Notes: generated from the sequence alone by a model not told the origin. Numbered from the stretch's first letter, positions 31,883 through 44,670 are shown. The stretch is 64,000 nucleotides of DNA from Pyrus communis (GCF_963583255.1 NC_084803.1:2493121-2557120); one strand, 5' to 3'. Translations and numbers: made by a program.

Positions 31883-34801
31883 CTACTGCAACTCTTGCTT
31901 GCTCGAGAACTTGTCCGAAACGTTTGCCATCACAAATCCTGCAAAAACCTGAGTTCGAAGAAACGCAGTTAGCGTAATACTTACTGTCACAAAAACCGAC
32001 TATACAGTTAGGAGCTCCGTCTCAACGCTACTTGATAGGCTTCCCCAACTGACATGAGATTAGACGTTAAAAACTTGAATGTATACATAGTGTGGCGTAC
32101 CTGAATGGAACCAATGATGTAGAGTGCAGAAAAATGGCGGCCGTGAATCACCATGTCGGCTACCATTGCAAGTGGAATTGTCAAGGACATGCCCAGCGTT
32201 GCAACTAATGGAGATGTCCAAACCACGGAAAGAGCCCTGTCAAAGTTTCATTTCATGTTAAAAGCATTGGGCATCAGCATCTTGTAGCCTCATAGATAGA
32301 TGAAAAAACAGAAGCAGGAAGTATAGAGAATTCAAGCGTAGATTTGGCCGCCACACAACATACTCGAACCAACCTCTTAACAGTTTATTTATGAAAAGGT
32401 AGTCGTGCACCTCTTGTAGAGATTAGAAAAAGAAAATTTTTTACATGAAAATAAATCAGTTTGAAATCGTTACATGTCCTTGTGGTGCCCAAATGACCCC
32501 CAATGTATGTGAAAGCAGTTTTACATACCAAAAATAATCCGAAAGAACACTCCCGACAAAGCCATTTATCAGCACAGCTTCGGCAATACATTTTGAATGT
32601 GGAAACTCAAATGAAGGTTCAATCCCGATGGCATTGAGCGGCCACACTGCATGACAAACCATTGCTGTGAGCCTGTGAGCGATGCAACTCAAAGAGAACC
32701 AAATGATATACCCGAGGGCAAGTGCTGTCTTTTCGTTGTGAGGCCTCTCCATTTCAAACCACGAAGAGACTTCAATATGTATTCACTTTTCTTTCCGAAC
32801 TTTCAACAAAAAGCATTGTGTGCAATCAGGTCAGTCGTATTCTAGAGTGAAAATCATAACCAATGGTTGAGATATAGTCCGACTAATATTCTCTTTGTGG
32901 CAACAAATGATCTAGCTATCAACGTTTGCCTAAAATTCATGACCGTATGTGGACATAATGTAATTTAACCTCAGGGAAGACGGAGGCGATAAATAGATAA
33001 TGGAATAATCCCTCTACTCACCGAGCCACCACAGACCAAGCAGAGTGAAGAGACCAACGTATCCGAAAAGCTTCTGCACATCAGCCTTATCTCCTTTCTC
33101 CTCTGATCCAGCAAATTTCTTGAGTAACACTGCAGGTATAAGACCAGTAACTCAATAATCATAAATCCAAAAATAATTTAACTGTGTCTCAGATATATAT
33201 TTGTGAAAGAGTTCAAGTACACCGGATTCCTGAAATGTAATGTCTTACCCGTAAACAATCCATATGACGCAGCTGAGAGAAGACCAAAAATAGCTCCCAT
33301 TATAGAGTGCTTTCTAATCCTTTACGCAACAAAGAACAAGATACAGTGAAACGATGGTAAAACATGAATAAAAAGTAATTCCTACTGGCTAGAAACTTAC
33401 TCAGATATGCTCAGCAGTTCATCAGGTGCCCAAGTTTTTCCAACTGTGGTCATGGCAACACCAGCCATGGTGACACAAACAGCAACCATCTTTGCAATAG
33501 TTATGGAATCCTGATGAAGAAGAGCTCCAAAGAAAAGTGTAAAGAGCCCCGACGAAGAAGTTAGGACAGTTGTACTTGCAACACTGGTATTTGCCAGTGC
33601 AGAGTTCGACAGATACTGCATTAGAACAAAGATATACCAATATGTCACTTGGAACTTTTTTAAAGCATAAAACGAATCCATGCATATCAAAAGAACCAAG
33701 AGCACCATGCGGATTTCCGTTTCTTTTAACGCAACGTAACTTAAAATGTGAATAGAATTCCAAAAGGTTGATATGAGTAACAGGGGTGCCAAAATGACTC
33801 ATGTTACCTCTGTGATAAACCACAATGGAGTAAGAAGCAAGCCAAATTTTGCAACTTCGCATGGACGAAGTTGACGACTATGTTCAAGCAAGCGAGGTTC
33901 ATCTTCTTCACTCTTATCCATTAGAGGTCGCCCTTCTTCCGTGTTACTAAGATCTTTGTCAGTTACTAGGCAGCTTCTAACATCTGTTTCTGGAACGTGG
34001 GGCATTTCATTTATTCTAAGAGGAATATCAAGCCCGACTGAGGTGCACAGAGCACTGCCATTGCAAAAGTTCTTAACTAAATTTCGGTCCAATAAGTTGC
34101 AGAGCCAATCTTTCAAAGCTGATATAGGCAGATAAACCACCATTAGAGACACACCGAGATAAGTGAGCGAAAATGGCTGTTTGTACTTGCTGAAAATTCT
34201 CTGCATTATAAAACAGTACAAGTTTAACAACATAGATAAGCTCAAATCACAGCAATAGAAAACACATCATTCCAAATATCTAGTTGAATGAGAGAATACC
34301 ATGATAATGTAACTACGCCTCCATTTGTTTCGACGAAAATAAGAGAGAAACTAAAACACTATCTTCTCTAACCACAATAAATCCTCAAAGAAACATCACC
34401 CCAATAAAAAAGGGAAAGAACACGAGGGTGCCATTGTAGCGGTATCTCAATTCAATCACTGAATCACTGCCACTTGGGGAGAGTCAACGCGCACGTGCGT
34501 GATCGGCTCAAAATACCATACCGTCCATCTCATTTATCCCCAAAGAAATACAGAACGGAATAGTGAGGACTAATAAGGCGACATTCTAAACTACTCTAAT
34601 CAACGGAGCGGAGATTCAAACTCGGTTGCAAGACAGCAGGCACACTGCCTTAACCAAAGACTCAAACTTTAAAAAAACAAACAAAGAATCAACTTGGAAA
34701 AAGAACGGATGAACACAAACCTGAGTAACCTCTGCAGAAGCGACCCAGATGAACACAACCGTGCCAATCAACCCCAAACCGGCGTTGTACTTCCAACCCA
34801 T
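31883..34801 (-). CDS. EamA/DMT-family transporter, SLC35F5-like
   Basis: An integral membrane protein of 395 residues of the drug/metabolite transporter superfamily, related to SLC35F5 and yeast YML018C (vacuolar membrane). Exons on the minus strand are 34801-34721, 34200-33808, 33615-33401, 33319-33249, 33129-33022, 32646-32529, 32236-32101 and 31948-31883; phases close exactly. Hydrophobic segments begin in exon 1 ([20 protein letters not shown]). A hydrophilic acidic loop follows ([20 protein letters not shown]). EamA-type signatures come next: [20 protein letters not shown], then [10 protein letters not shown], and [17 protein letters not shown] in the second half. It ends [17 protein letters not shown]. 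The substrate is unknown for the plant members. The ATG at 34801 is the first in frame; the reading just upstream lacks one. Confidence 0.9.
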
Positions 34802-35665
34802 GATCAAAAACACCACCAAAATCCCAAGATTTTGCAAATTCCACCCAAATTAGGAACCGGTTTAATCTCAAAATCGGCTAAAACATCAACATCTTCTGAA
34901 ATGCTCCACACGCAGCAGGACAATCCGATATTGTGAAACTTGCTCGAGGATTTTGGATTTTTCGTTTCGTTTTGGTACCAAATTTTGGTTCTTTGTGTAA
35001 AACCGTGACCACGGAAGTTTGAAATCGTAGAAAACAAGAAAGACTATTAACTTTTATTTTTGTGGCGTCAAAGAAAGTGGATTTGCATTCAAGTTTTCAG
35101 TTTTCTTGCCGAGCGCTGATCAGCAGTCAGTTCATGAGAGTGACAGGTGGTGCCGTTTCAACTAAGCTTCCTTCAAGGTGGCAATCTATGAATGCATTCA
35201 ATGCAATGCTTACTTTATTTAAGACAAATGTTTGTCCGAAAACGTATTATGGTTCCAACGGTTAAAAACGTTTAATTTACATTTAAAATTCTCGGTTTGA
35301 ACTTATCTTCCTCGTATCGGTTAAGTCAAGAGGACAAAAAAAATTGTTTAGACTAAATTACGTTTTCAGTATAATTTGAATGATATTCTATTTTTGTTCG
35401 TACGCAAATAATTTTGATTATTTTATCGTATTTGCTATTTTGTTAAAGCTAATAGTAACAATTTGACATGATAAATAATATCGTCCTTTTAAGATTCATA
35501 GATAGTTATACAATGTTCATTTCACTTGATTGGTAAAAAATAATGTGAGAAAGATTTAAGATTGTATGTATTACTTAAATAAACAGCATGAGTAAGCAAA
35601 TTGGAGCACGGATAAACCAAGTCATATAATCCGACATCTTAAAGTTCATCTAGCTCTCCCTTCTT
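34802..35665. other. Intergenic
   Basis: 5' UTR and promoter of the SLC35F5-like gene, then AT-rich spacer and the 3' flank of the B3-like gene. No gene or repeat recognised. Confidence 0.4.
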
Positions 35666-36280
35666 TTACTTGATATCTCCTTTTCTTTTTTTGTTTATTG
35701 ATACTTCTGATGGAGTGGAGGAATCGAAATCGCGACCTCGGGTGTATGGGGGGATGTTTTTACCAAGCCGAGTCACAAGCTCTTTGTAACTCTCTCTCCG
35801 ACTCAAGACACTAAAACATAATTCATATGAGTCTGTTTTGTCATAATATATTCCGACTTGATCACCAGGACCAAGTGATCTACGCTCAATAAAATTAAGA
35901 CGCCAGTGGCCTTCAAACACAGCCAATAAGGTTGGACATTGGGTATCCGTTGGGCCTAATATGACTTCCTTCGACGGTGGCGATAGCGGTGATGGCGATG
36001 GCGGCGACGGGGGCGGGTGAACCCATTGCCCATCCCTAAACACCGGGCGCCTTTCCCTGTAAATGCGAAAATGTAGTATGTGTACGGTATTGGTGTCGAC
36101 ATCCTTTACCCGGATGGGTGTTGAATCTATGTTTACTCTTATGATTTTGTTCCGGTCCCAATACCTAAATATATGCATCTCGACGTCGTTCATGTCTAAA
36201 TAGAGGCAACATCCTCCGGCCTCGGCAGCCGTCAGCTCCTTCTTGATCTTCCACTTGCTGTGATAATCTTCTTGCGCCAT
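35666..36280 (-). CDS. B3-domain-like protein (At2g33720 type)
   Basis: A single-exon protein of 204 residues with a degenerate plant B3 DNA-binding fold. After MAQEDYHSKWKIKKELTAAE come beta-strand-like segments MHIFRYWDRNKIIRVNIDST and VKDVDTNTVHILHFRIYRER. The second half carries FEGHWRLNFIERRSLGPGDQ and VGIYYDKTDSYELCFSVLSR, typical of the B3 family members formerly grouped as DUF313. A Pro/Ser-rich insert (WVHPPPSPPSPSPLSPP) separates the two halves. The C-terminus has a basic nuclear-localisation-like KKRKGDIK. Probably nuclear; DNA targets unknown. It lies between the SLC35F5-like gene and MGD1, in the same orientation. Confidence 0.72.
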   Translation of the reverse strand: MAQEDYHSKWKIKKELTAAEAGGCCLYLDMNDVEMHIFRYWDRNKIIRVNIDSTPIRVKDVDTNTVHILHFRIYRERRPVFRDGQWVHPPPSPPSPSPLSPPSKEVILGPTDTQCPTLLAVFEGHWRLNFIERRSLGPGDQVGIYYDKTDSYELCFSVLSRRESYKELVTRLGKNIPPYTRGRDFDSSTPSEVSINKKRKGDIK

Positions 36281-36570
36281 TGAAGCAATGAAAAGCTATG
36301 GGGGATGAGTGAGCAGAAGACTTGTTGTCCAAGGCAACTCCATTTTCTGAAGTATATATAAGAGTTCACGGTCTAATCACAATTACTGCAAATTAATCAT
36401 ATTTAATCTCGATGCACGAGTTCTTAAGAAATTAAGACAATCATGCTGATAGCCTGATAGATTGTATTAAATGTGAAATTATAACAAGGCAATGGCATGG
36501 GAAGGGAAGAAGAGCCTAGTTTTGATCAATTAGAGGACTTGTAAACAAAAATGGTTGAGGAAAAATATGG

Positions 36571-39500
36571 TTATGTTGTACATAACTGCGGTACAAGGCT
36601 TCGTTGTCTAACGAGCTCGTGAAGATCATGAACAATCTTGAACACAGAATCAGGCTTTGCCAACTTCAATGCATTTTCCGACATGGCCTTTAGCTCATTG
36701 GCTTTCGGACCAAACCAATCAGCAACGATCCTTGCTATCTTTTTCGGCGATTTAGAGTATTTCCCGCACCCATTTTCAACGACATATGGTACATTCCCAA
36801 CTTCCTACAATGTGAAGAAACGGTCATTTGCAACATTTTCCAGTGAGGGGATTCTCAAAACAGAGCAGCACAAGGGAAAATAGATTATATCACCATTACC
36901 TGTCCGGCAATGTAATCATTCAGAATAATTGGGAGGCCTCTTATCATGGCTTCTGCAATAGTTCCTGGACCGGCCTATTAAAAAGTAGACATATTGGTTG
37001 GCAACAAAATATACAAGACTCTAATGGTTTTTATGGCTGTTGACAAACTTACCTTTGTAATTATGCAGTCGCAAGCTCCCATGCATTCCTCCATTTTAGT
37101 AACAAACCCCTTCACCTATAATGTCAATCAATTTTAGCTACTAACTTCTGTTTATTTAATGCTGTGTTTCGGACTATGCATTCAAAGGGTATAAAAATAC
37201 CTGGACAGGGATCTTCCAGTTGATTGAAAGCAACTTGTTCGCAAGCTTTTTGTTGCGACCACATATGACAAGGACCTGGCCTACAGGCTCCCCAAGATTC
37301 TCGTCATATAATGCATCCCCAAGTGCCCGAGCTGTAGCCTCGATAGGACCCATTCCTTCTCCTCCTCCCATTAGCAACACAGCAGGAAGATCCTCCTCCA
37401 TTCCTAGTTCTCTCCGAAGTTCAGCCTGCATTAAAATAAACAAAACATGACAAAGGTAGTCAACATTTATTTAAAAGCACCGTCTGCAATCATGGAATGT
37501 GCAATCTAAAACCACTGTCTACAAATGCTTTTACCGTAACTTATAGAAGAGTATTATCTATAAATCATCAAAATCCAATTGACAGCTTACAATTACCGAT
37601 TTCAAATTTCCAATCAACATTCATGAGCCCTTTTATTATCACACCACTTGCTGATTTCTTTTAATCGTACAACAATTACATCAAGGTTAAAGAGTATGTT
37701 GATCAGTAACCAACCTTTGGTCGCACGGGCTTGACAAAGTTAGGCCGCACAGGGAGGCCATAAACCTTGATTTGGGAAGTCTGGAGTCCAGCTTTCAATG
37801 CCCTCTTCGCAACCTCAGTTGTTGGGCAATAGCATCTCGTTACAAGCTTATGAAACCTGGAAATGAAAACATAAAATATCAAAGGTATGCTTGGAAAAGG
37901 AGGCTATGTTTCCTAATAGGAGCTCTGTGCAAAACTAACCATGTAGGATGGCAAGTACTTAAATCCGTGACAACTGTGGTAAAAACTATCTTCTTCAATA
38001 GACCCTTTCCCCTCAAGACACGAAGTGGTACATGCTGCATCAGCGGATGCACACTGATAATAATATCCGGCTGGTATTTCATCAGTCCTTTGGCAACCTC
38101 CCTACAAAACAAAACAGAATTAGAGGATATCAACAAGGCATACTGCCAAATTGCCATCTTTGAGCCATAATTTGACACGGTCATATTTGTGAAAAAAGAG
38201 AGAGGTTTGACGGAATATGATAAACTCATGAATAGTAGGACAAATTTGCTCATTTCTGTATCTGTAATCCTATCTGACGTTTTCCTCACAGGGTTTAAAA
38301 ATCTGCCAGAACAGCATACAATCTCGTCCTCAAAAATGACATTTCCATCGAAATTTATGAGCTTATAGTGCATAAGATACATGATTAAAAAAGTTGTAAA
38401 TTCCTGCATGCTATTCTAATCACTAAAACTTATGGTCAACAGCTACTGCAATATATAACCATTCGAAAATTGAAAGGCGTGTTATATGTTAATTTAATAT
38501 ATGGTGGTCAACTATTACATGAAGCAAAAGAATGTACAACTACCTTGGAAAACAGACTACAACAACAACAACAAAAACAGTCGAAATGATTATAAATTTA
38601 CAAGCATTAACCTATAACAAAAACAAAGTCTTACCGAGCTATAAATGTAGAAGTTGCTGCAAAATTAGACTGATGCACCAGACGCGGAGAGGTTCCATAG
38701 TATGTCATTTTCCATAGCGGCCCGTGTTTCACCAAGAAATTATAGCTCCTGGGAAGTTGATTAAATGGCCAAGGCGTATGATCCGACCATAAGTCAGTAA
38801 CAAACACCTGCGATATGCACTCTTAATTGAAAACATGATCAACAAATATGCACACTCACACATCCATTTTTGTTTCTCCCCCAAGTATTCTCGTTAATTA
38901 ATCAAATTTTGAGGGAAAGAAGATAAAAGTTATACTTTTCGTTCTTATTCCCTATGGTGTTATGCTATTACATTGCTTTTTTCATGTAATTCCCATTTCT
39001 CTCTACCTTAGTCAAACAACCAAATACAAGTTTCATAACAAAGTTGAAATTTTTAGCACAATTCAGAATAACTGACCTGATATTCGTCCCCAAACTCCTC
39101 ATTAAACGCTGCCTTAATCGCCTCCGCAGAAGCGCGGTGGCCGCCGCCGGTGTCACTCATCAAAATCAACACTTTCTTGGGGCTCTCCGCCTCCACACCA
39201 TTCAACGCAATCCCATTATCGTTAACGCCGCCGCCATCTTCTATCAACACATTGTTATTGTCCCCAACGCCGTTATCCGACCCATTTCCATTTCCGTCCC
39301 CAGACCCGACGCGAACAGAAGCGAACCCAATTGGGAATCTGTCACAGTGGAACCGAATAGCCCGATTAAACTCCGTCACAACCCTCCGAATGCCCGAACC
39401 GCCGCGACTGCTCAAACTTAGTGAAGCTGAAACACCGACCTTGGGATTCGTCCCGGCACCTGAAGCACCCCCAAAGGCGTCGAAATACAAGAAATTCGAC

Positions 39501-39628
39501 AAAAACGAGGAGTGCCCATCTGAACCGGAGCTGCTGTGAGGCCCAGAGCTGAAGGCGAACCGACCCAATCGGGAAACGAGGTCATAGACCGGGCTGGGTT
39601 CCTGGGTTGCGACAGAAGAGTTATACAT
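36571..39628 (-). CDS. MGD1: Monogalactosyldiacylglycerol synthase, chloroplast (MGD1 type)
   Basis: A chloroplast inner-envelope glycosyltransferase (GT28) that transfers galactose from UDP-galactose to diacylglycerol to make MGDG, the main thylakoid lipid. Exons on the minus strand are 39628-39077, 38807-38635, 38101-37940, 37856-37715, 37425-37201, 37115-37053, 36974-36900 and 36804-36571, giving 541 residues. A transit-peptide-like N-terminus is followed by a Gly/Asn/Asp-rich stretch, then the conserved core: [78 protein letters not shown] and the UDP-sugar site [19 protein letters not shown]. The long N-terminus and length fit type A (MGD1) rather than MGD2/3. All catalytic motifs look intact. 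Confidence 0.93.
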
Positions 39629-42255
39629 GGTGGGATTTCTGGGTTGGGGAGATTAAACCATGGCGGACGAGCAGCGAATTGGGTTTTGGGTAAAAAGGCT
39701 GGAAAATGAAACGCCAGAAGAGAACAAGGTGTGAAAGCTTCGAAGGGAGAGAGAGAGAGGGAAGGGGACGTGGGTGGGTTTTGGAGAGACAGTGAAGTTA
39801 GCGAAGTGGAAATCTTCGAGGGGGTTAGCGGCCACACACAGAGGATTTTGGTGCGTACAAGACTACAAGTGCATGTGCGCGCGCGAGTGATCGGAGGAGA
39901 TTCTTGGTATATTAGGCACAAAATTGGTAAGAAGAGAGTGGGTTGTCTTTTAACTATATTGGGTTGGGTTGGTTAGCTTTATCCCAACTCAAGTTGGTCT
40001 ATAATCTCTCTATATACTTTTGTAACTTACATGGAGAAAGATTCGAATTGGGTGTAAAGAGACGAGTTCATTGTTTTGACTAATTGGTTTAAGTTATATC
40101 TCTACGAAAGACCCTAACAAGGTGTATTGAACATTCTGCACCGCTTTTCAATCTTGAAGAATGCTATAATTAACTGTCAACACTCAAAATTTCTAATGAC
40201 ATATTTTTTTTTTTGTTCTGACAACTTTAACAAGTCACTTGTATCTCTGCCATTGTCTCGTGTTCTCTACGTCTAACAATCCCCACCTGGTAGGCCCAAA
40301 AAACATATCAAATAATTATTTTGCTATTGAAGTTTTGTAAATACACACTGCATTAATCGCCCCAAACGGCCAATTGACTCTAGCAAATACTCATGCAATT
40401 TGACCACAATGCATCAATGATCGTACTTGACGACTGATCTTAACACAACTTTATTCTTGTTAGGTCAACAACCCAAAAATGCATGTTGTCACCTTTCAAA
40501 AAATTTAATCATAAATGAGAATCTAGTTAAGGTTAGAACATAAGGAATGACCAAAAAAAAAAAAGTGTTGGCCTCGAGATTAGTCAATAGTCCCTCCACT
40601 AATTAGTCAATTATGTTTGTGTTATTTTGTAAATATTAGTTAAGGTGTGAAGGTCAGAACAAATCAATGAACACATTTGCCTACACCATATAAACTTTAC
40701 ATTAATGGTGTGAAATCGTACATGAAAGCTACGGGAGATTAAATTATGTGCGTATTTTGATTGAATTTTGCACATTTTCGTTTTTTTCTTGATAAACGAT
40801 ACCGTTAATACTTAATTTATTAATTGTTAAGAAAAGAAAGATTAATGAACATCAAACCCGTATCATGATACATAAACATAATAATTTTCTAACACTGCAA
40901 TAAAAATGTCATCCGCACATCCTTCAACTTTTGTTAGAGCAAAAAGTAGAAAAAGCACAATCACCATGTGATTTTCGTTCTTATTAAATTTTGGTGTTTG
41001 TAAATTGTAAGCAGCCCATGTGATTTATATGCCATTTGACTCGAATGGACGGACCGTCCAGAACCACCGGTCTTGTGGAGTTCTGATTCACCGACCAACT
41101 TGTGTCCTTGCTGCTGAAATTGGGCTCGTGGTGACCAAAGTTTGGGCCGGAATTTATATAAAAAGATTTGGGTCGGAAGACAGTTATCAAAGGTAGGTAG
41201 GCCCATTCTTGTGAGAGAAAGCCCAAATCCGTAAGCCCTAAACCACCCCGAAATAGAATGACTTCATATTGGTCTGCAAATTACACGCGTCAAGTAAATT
41301 ATAGTATCTTTAATTTTAGTGTTTTTCAGTTGACTGAGGGTAATCGAACTTAAGACACGTTGAGCTTGAAAAGTAACACAACCAACAAGTTACAAGGGCA
41401 CCGGTTGAACTTGAGATATGTTCATCTATTTCATTTGAACTTAGGGCATATGAGATTACGCACACATGGCACGAGTTTTGTTATTGAACCATATGTGCAG
41501 ATAATACGAAATATTTCTCTAACAAAATCCAAACAATGCAAATGTAGGCACAACCATATTGACTAGAGCAAATGTTATTCTTTCTACGTTCGAGTTTGAA
41601 TCTTCATTCCCGTAATGTATATTTGATTAAAGTATCAAACATCTTTCATGTTGAGAAGAAAATAAAAAGATCCATGCACCCAAAATTGGTCATGACATCA
41701 CATAATGCACTTTGACATATCAAAAGGCAACAAATTCTTTTCTCTCACATTGGCAATGATTTTATGGGGGCAAGGCAATGCCTTTTTCTGCAAGGGATTT
41801 AGAACTTTTCAATCACAAAAAAGTAGAAGCAGCTACTAGGCCAAGAAGTGCTTATTGCTTTTTGCAGAAAATGCTTTCATCTAATCACACTACTTCTCAT
41901 CCATCCCACATGATCCAATCCACTAACAAATTTCAAAAGCTTTATTATATCAGAGAATATGTGCAAACCCTAACCACAGAGAATTCAACTCTCTCAATCA
42001 TGGCTGCATTTTCCCCTCATGTGGCTTGGTTTGAGAATTGCTTGACTTTATGTGTCTTAAAGTAAAAGCTTTTCTATTATATGGAGAGATTAGTTAATTG
42101 GGTATTATCTTGAGGATATTTCATATCCGACGAATTTTTTATTAAGGTTTTATATAGTTGATAATTATTTTATTTTCAGTGTTTAATTTGTGACTAATTA
42201 TCTTCATGATAATTTGAAATTTTGAGATTAATTAGATCCATACTCCTAGCACTTT
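39629..42255. other. Intergenic upstream of MGD1
   Basis: The first 250 bp holds the MGD1 5' UTR and promoter, with a (GA)n run at 39749-39762. The rest is AT-rich spacer. Open readings near 41000 and 41780 do not look like proteins. Confidence 0.4.
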
Positions 42256-42597
42256 AGAGCATCTCAAAAAGAGATGTAAAAATGTCAAAATCAACACTAA
42301 TAGTAAAAAAGACAGCAACAATATTTTCTAACCGAAAAGTCAAATCTGATGTGGCATGACATACATTGACAGCCCTCACTTTTCTGCCAAAATTGACAGC
42401 AGCTTCAAATATTTTTTTAATTGATTATTAAATACATTTTATTATTGTTTTTTGTTTTAAACATTTATTATAATAGTTTTAGGTAATAAAAACATACCAT
42501 GTGGAGAGCGAATTTTTAAAGATGTCAAAATGTGACATAGGCTGTCAAATTTAAATTTTATGTTTAAAATTTAGCATCTTCGTTGAAGATGCTCTTA
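42256..42597. mobile_element. hAT-like MITE, copy 1
   Basis: A 342-bp element with inverted ends AGAGCATCTC and GAAGATGCTCTTA. It is flanked by an 8-bp duplication with one mismatch (AGCACTTT / TGCACTTT). The inner right end (GTCAAATTTAAATTTTATGT, TTAAAATTTA) is shared with a second copy at 55274-55579. No coding capacity. Confidence 0.6.
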
Positions 42598-42774
42598 TGC
42601 ACTTTAACTAAGAACAACATGCAATGCAACTCAGCCAAATTACAATAAATTATTAATTTCTTTATTAAGGATAACTAACTAAGGACAAATCACTCTGGAT
42701 GATCCAAATTCCACAATATTATGCTTCCCCAAAATTCAAAGTGGTAACAATTTTGGTAAGAAATGACATAATTT

Positions 42775-42935
42775 TTAGAGAACTTTAACGAAAAGCTCTC
42801 GGTACTGTTCATTTTAACGAAAAACCACATTTTTACACTAAAAAATCAATCATGATACTATTCACTTTATCCTTATTTTGTCCTTATCGTTAACTCAAAA
42901 TTTTCAAATTATTTTTATTAGTTTTTCTTTATTTT
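42775..42935. repeat. Dispersed TTTAACGAAAAGCTC repeat
   Basis: A segment beginning GAGAACTTTAACGAAAAGCT and containing GTACTGTTCATTTTAACGAA and TTTGTCCTTATCGTTAACTC. I recognise this as a high-copy motif of Rosaceae genomes, likely a MITE. It occurs once in this window, so ends are approximate. Confidence 0.4.
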
Positions 42936-43877
42936 TACTGTGCTTTTTTTGCATAGGTTTCAAAACTTTGTTCATGGCAACTGTCCCCATATTATCATTT
43001 CGTAACCAGTTACTTAATTTATATTTTTCTAAGTAACCAATAGTAATGTGCCAACTTAATCCTTGCTTTTCCTTCTTTGCTGGACCATGAAGCTTTAACT
43101 TTTAGACATGAAGAAATAAGTGTGATATTGACAATCTCATATCTCCTCCATACGACACGCTTGACTCGCTACCCTCCTGTCGTTCTATTTTCAACCCCGT
43201 ATTCCATCATGAATCTTATAGTTTTTCTCATTTTTTATTTTTTATTTTATTTTAATTTTACTATTATTATGAGAAGGGAGAGTTCAAAATTATTATATTA
43301 AATACGAAAGAGGAAAATTTCGAATTCGGAACGCATGGATAGAAATCTAACGCCCTATTTACTACGTTATTAACCAACATGCATATTTTTGTTTCTTTTA
43401 CACTAATAACATGCTTACTTACTTAAAATGCATTTTAAATTGTTACAATTGTTTTTTGTACGTTTGTTAATATATATATATATGTATTTTTTTTTTATAC
43501 AGTTATATTATTTACATTGAGCGAGTGAGACAATAAATTAGTTGTGAACTCACTAATCTCGAGATTTAAATCTAATATCTCTTACTTAAAAGTATTCTAA
43601 TTTTTAACTTCTCTTGCATTAAATGACAATTACACAATAAACACAGTTCGTAATTTAATACTTGGTAAGTCATGAAGTAAATTGATTAGGAGATCTAGTA
43701 GTCGATGTTCTTTTATGTCCGTGACTTCAAGAATTTATATAGCTTTCCTCATTTTAAATAAGTAAACATGTCACGTATACGACTTCTATTAAGTAGTTCC
43801 ATGAAGCTTAGTTATAGGGTGCGGAAGAAAATGTAGTGCCAATCATTTTAGACAGGCTTATGATGATTCATTGACTA

Positions 43878-44132
43878 ATGAGCAAAAGAAACGACCTAAT
43901 TTCAAAAAGAGAGGATAATGATTCATTGACCACTTGGTTTATGACTTGTGAGGGAGAATCAAATCGTCAACAACAAAGTTCATCTCTTGGAAAAATGCAT
44001 GTGAAAGGAACGCAGAAGCGTCCGAAACCAATCCAATGGCAAAAGCGTACAAGAATTAAAGACTGGGAGAAGTGGAGAAATTGGCAGAAAGCAGTAAACA
44101 GACAGGGATGTGAAAATTCCCAATCATTTTAG
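43878..44132 (+). CDS. Unrecognised small open frame, strongly basic
   Basis: 84 codons from an ATG. The peptide is rich in Lys, Arg, Gln and Trp (KRPKPIQWQKRTRIKDWEKW). No domain recognised, no splice signals and no neighbours suggesting a function. It may be a decayed retroelement or gene fragment, or chance. Confidence 0.15.
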   Translation: MSKRNDLISKREDNDSLTTWFMTCEGESNRQQQSSSLGKMHVKGTQKRPKPIQWQKRTRIKDWEKWRNWQKAVNRQGCENSQSF

Positions 44133-44280
44133 ACCTTGATTTCAGTGATGTACTTACTACTCAGACTCAAACAAAATTCAACGATTAAGAATACAAATTA
44201 TACCACACTACATGTTCTTGTCCAATGCCGCGTCTAACTTTCCTTTGTGCGTAAGTTTGAATACCTTAGATATTTTTAAT

Positions 44281-44636
44281 GTTCGTTTGGGAAGTACTTT
44301 TAAATAAATGAAAAAACATTTTGATTTTGAAATCAATCATTAGTAAAAATACAAGTTAATTCTGAAGAATTAAACACTTTTCTTTTGGGACCCAAAAATA
44401 TTTTCTATAAAAATGGTTTCAATCAGCTACTTAATATTAGGGTCTAGTGGTATTACTATTTACTTGTAAGTGAAAGGTCTTAGGTTCTATTTTTGTCAAA
44501 TGCGAATTTAAACCATATTATTGCTAACCCATTGTGAGGCTCAGCCTACTCTCCCATCCACTTAGCATAGATAATATAATTTGTTAAAAAAAAAAAACGT
44601 TTTCAATCATTTAAAAACACTTTCCAAACAAGCTCT
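44281..44636. mobile_element. TIR MITE carrying an inserted SINE
   Basis: Inverted ends GTTCGTTTGGGAAGTACTTT and, at the right end reverse-complemented, AAGAGCTTGTTTGGAAAGTG. The interior is interrupted by a SINE at 44426-44599. Without the SINE the element would be about 175 bp. The superfamily is not resolved. Confidence 0.55.
44426..44599 (+). mobile_element. tRNA-derived SINE, copy 1
   Basis: The head TAGGGTCTAGTGGTATTAC resembles a pol III A box; B-box-like GGTTCTATTTTTGTC follows; the 3' end is an A-run at 44586-44596. It is flanked by an exact 9-bp duplication TTTCAATCA (44417-44425 and 44600-44608). It shares its full length with copies at 44671 and 57765 (reverse). Confidence 0.75.
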
Positions 44637-44670
44637 TAAAAAATTGAGTGTTTAATATCGTTTTTATATA

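Noticed and set aside
44426..44520. tRNA gene from A-box and B-box motifs
   Set aside because: No cloverleaf or anticodon stem, a poly-A end and several copies with target-site duplications: a SINE, not a tRNA.
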